Source: Bacillota bacterium
Lineage (GTDB): Bacteria > Bacillota > UBA994 > UBA5500
DNA length: 15,641 nt
Reading direction: 5' to 3'
NCBI GenBank assembly: GCA_023436245.1
Contig: JAEZJZ010000056.1
Coordinates: forward strand, 1-15,641
The notes beneath the pieces are model-generated. The model made no database searches, was not told the origin of the DNA, and saw nothing but the letters and a program-made list of their open reading frames with translations. Position 1 is the first letter of the stretch, and the number at the start of each line of letters is the position of its first letter. Below, in pieces: positions 13,852 to 15,641 of this stretch. The translations under genes and the position numbers were made by a program.

Positions 13852-15390
13852 CTACACCGCCCCCACGCTGAATCCAAACTGGATCAACAGCAGATAGTTG
13901 ACGATACCCAACGCCAGCGCCGTCAACAAGGTCAACGCCAGTACCCGGCGATAGACCTTGGATTCCTCACCCACCAGTTTCGCCGCCGAGCAGCCCATCA
14001 ACACGGTGGTTGGGCCAACACTCACCCCCACTGAGCCGCCGATGGACTGAGCGCCGCACATCACGGTCTCACTCACGCCGATACTCTGAGCCACCGAGTA
14101 TTGGAAGCGACCGAAGATGACGTTGGAGTTGGTGTTGCTGCCGGTGATGAAGCTGCCGAGCACACCAAAGAAGGGAGCAAACAACGGATAGAAGCTGCCG
14201 GTCAAGCTGGCGATGCTGACCGCGAACTGGTTGGTCATGCCGGAATCCATCATCACCAATGCCATCACGATCAGGAACATCAGGCTGATCGAAGTCGGCA
14301 CACACTTCTTCACCGTCTTGTTCAACACGCTACTGAAGCGCTCAGGGCTCCAGATCCGCACCTTGCGGTAGACCATGATGCCCACGACGGCGGCCATCAC
14401 AATCACCGGCGCAGGATGTCCAAACAGCTTGATCTTGGAGTAGGCTTTCTCTGCCCCAACCACGTAACCCAGGGCGGTGGTGAATCCAGGGAACCGGAAG
14501 GCGAGGTTAGCCTTATCCAGTTTGAACACCTGGAAGAACAGCGAGAGCCCGATAATCACGCCGTAAGGCAACACTGCCTGCCCCAGCGTGAGCGAATTCG
14601 CATACAGCTTCTCCGGGAACCTGGCTCCAGAGGTCCGCTGATAGAGGACAAAGAGGAAGACCAAGCCGGAGAGCGCGGTCAACAGTCCAACCAGGGAGAG
14701 CATCTCCAGACGGACAACGGTAAACAGGGCGGCCGTCATCACCACCGAGGTGGGCAGAATGTACTTCAATCCCTTGCGCACATACTCCAGCCCACCGTAG
14801 AGATAGCAGACCGCGAGGCCGGTGCAGAGCATGGCCACCACGTCGAAGATGCCCATGGTGATGCCCAGGTATTTCTGCGGGATGCCAGTGACTAGGTACA
14901 TGGTGAAGAAGGACGAACCCATGGAACCAAAAGTCACCGCCCAAGAGTGGCCGAGCAAGACAGCCGCTGTGGAGGTCACCGGGTTGAAACCGAGTTCGAT
15001 CAGAATGGGCACCACAATGATCACGGGCACCCCAAAGCCGGCGATGCCCTGCAACACCGCCGAGAACAACCAGGCGAGCGTCAGGAACTGCACGAACGGA
15101 TCATGAATGAGCAGCACGATGTTCTTGTTGATCACTTCTGTCGCCTTGAACTCGTCTACCAGATGGTAGAGGAAGACGGCGGCCCAGACGATCAGCAGCA
15201 CGTATAGCGCCAGGGACATTCCCTTGCCCATCGCCACAGTCAATCCGAAGGAGTCCAACCCGAAGGCGGAAATGGCAATGACCAGGGCGAGCAGCATGGA
15301 GACAGCTCCTGCCTTGCTGGCCGAGAGCTTCAGTCCAATCAGGCAGAAAAGCAGCACCAGAATGGGCAGAAACGACAGCACGGTGTTCAT
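13852..15390 (-). CDS. lctP: L-lactate permease family transporter (LctP/LldP)
   Basis: The protein has 512 residues and about 13 hydrophobic segments, within the usual 500-560 of the family. Conserved blocks of the L-lactate permease family are visible: LQGIAGFGVPVIIVVPIL, LLGHSWAVTFGSMGSSF, FFGVLGSFITGSNTNSNVIF and GGSVGVSVGPTTVLMGCSAA. The family imports L-lactate, D-lactate or glycolate with protons across the cytoplasmic membrane. Which substrate applies here is not certain, as no lactate dehydrogenase or lutABC genes lie beside it. The ATG at 15390 has AAAGGA at good spacing. It is followed 4 bases later by the small membrane protein gene, and both end at the terminator near 13613. Confidence 0.92.
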   Translation of the reverse strand: MNTVLSFLPILVLLFCLIGLKLSASKAGAVSMLLALVIAISAFGLDSFGLTVAMGKGMSLALYVLLIVWAAVFLYHLVDEFKATEVINKNIVLLIHDPFVQFLTLAWLFSAVLQGIAGFGVPVIIVVPILIELGFNPVTSTAAVLLGHSWAVTFGSMGSSFFTMYLVTGIPQKYLGITMGIFDVVAMLCTGLAVCYLYGGLEYVRKGLKYILPTSVVMTAALFTVVRLEMLSLVGLLTALSGLVFLFVLYQRTSGARFPEKLYANSLTLGQAVLPYGVIIGLSLFFQVFKLDKANLAFRFPGFTTALGYVVGAEKAYSKIKLFGHPAPVIVMAAVVGIMVYRKVRIWSPERFSSVLNKTVKKCVPTSISLMFLIVMALVMMDSGMTNQFAVSIASLTGSFYPLFAPFFGVLGSFITGSNTNSNVIFGRFQYSVAQSIGVSETVMCGAQSIGGSVGVSVGPTTVLMGCSAAKLVGEESKVYRRVLALTLLTALALGIVNYLLLIQFGFSVGAV

Positions 15391-15441
15391 CGGCTCAATC
15401 CTTTCAAGTTAGCAGTTGGCGTGCACAGGCCGACCCCAGGC

Positions 15442-15470
15442 GGCGAGAATCGCTTTGTCCAGGCCGCAAC
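15442..15470 (+). repeat. Double-hairpin repeat, partial copy E
   Basis: GGCGAGAATCGCTTTGTCC followed by AGGCCGCAAC matches the right arm of hairpin 1, the linker and the left arm of hairpin 2 of the double-hairpin family. The left arm of hairpin 1 and the right arm of hairpin 2 are not recognisable, so it looks like a decayed fragment. It lies upstream of the minus-strand permease in the opposite orientation to that gene. Confidence 0.5.
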
Positions 15471-15600
15471 TGTTTTAGTAACTCGGTAAGCTGCTGCCGA
15501 CTTAAGGACATTCTACACCCAGCACAGCTTTCCTTCCTCTCCCGAAACATTCGTCCTTGTGAATTACTGCCAACAACCGCCTAAGCGCCCGTTGGCGAGC

Positions 15601-15641
15601 CTGTTCAACTTGTGCTCCGTAGCGGCTCGGCATGCCGAGCC
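15601..15641 (+). repeat. Dispersed palindromic repeat, copy 2
   Basis: Bases 15601-15639 match the reverse complement of 20-58 at 34 of 39 positions. The copy contains the perfect 18-base palindrome GGCTCGGCATGCCGAGCC (15624-15641) and is cut by the window edge, so it may extend further. It lies more than 200 bases upstream of the lactate permease start. Confidence 0.7.

Noticed and set aside
14101..14895. Plus-strand 264-codon open frame opposite the lactate permease gene
   Set aside because: Its extreme His/Asp/Glu/Gln/Arg composition is the usual mirror of a hydrophobic membrane protein on the other strand, and the minus-strand frame is a clear LctP family member.
20..15641. The inverted repeats at the window ends as the terminal repeats of one large mobile element
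   Set aside because: The genes between are ordinary chromosomal types with no transposase or integrase, and the coincidence with the window edges is probably due to where the window was cut. A dispersed repeat is the simpler reading.

Overview
The window is chromosomal bacterial DNA of fairly high GC (by eye in the high fifties percent). Ribosome binding sites are strong GGAGG types, TTG and GTG starts are used, and gene spacing is tight. A member of the Bacillota (clostridial or Negativicutes-like) fits best, but this is inference from gene style and cannot be proved here. No rRNA, tRNA, CRISPR array, integrase or transposase was recognised.

Layout. (1) 1-1741: a dispersed palindromic repeat, a double-hairpin repeat, then a polytopic membrane protein resembling GT-C glycosyltransferases, closed by a strong terminator. 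(2) 1764-2708, minus: an AstE/AspA-type zinc deacylase. (3) 2853-4269: two tandem double-hairpin repeats ending 17 bases before a BaiN/HI0933-type flavoprotein. (4) 4371-5024, minus: an iron-sulfur flavoprotein with a compact four-cysteine motif and a TTG start. (5) 5288-8491: a cassette of a long ArsR-type regulator, an MFS exporter and an aminoglycoside-phosphotransferase-like kinase. (6) 8484-10019, minus: YifB/ComM, whose 3' end overlaps the kinase gene by 8 bases. (7) 10450-13443: a translationally coupled ABC operon (FtsX/MacB-like permease, ATPase, second permease). (8) 13701-15390, minus: an L-lactate permease followed 4 bases later by a gene for a 48-residue, two-helix membrane protein. 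A second copy of the palindromic repeat closes the window.

How the genes work together. Regions 5 and 7 are the clear multi-gene systems. The regulator/exporter/kinase cassette looks like drug or metabolite resistance: one protein senses, one exports and one may modify the compound. The ABC operon should form one heteromeric exporter or lipoprotein-handling complex. The permease and its small partner form a two-gene transcription unit ending at a bidirectional terminator shared with the ABC operon.

The most unusual signal lies between the genes. A family of about 65-base elements (four copies plus one partial, all in the same orientation) folds into two successive hairpins. The stem sequences differ between copies while pairing is almost fully kept, which suggests selection on structure. 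Three of the copies lie directly upstream of start codons.
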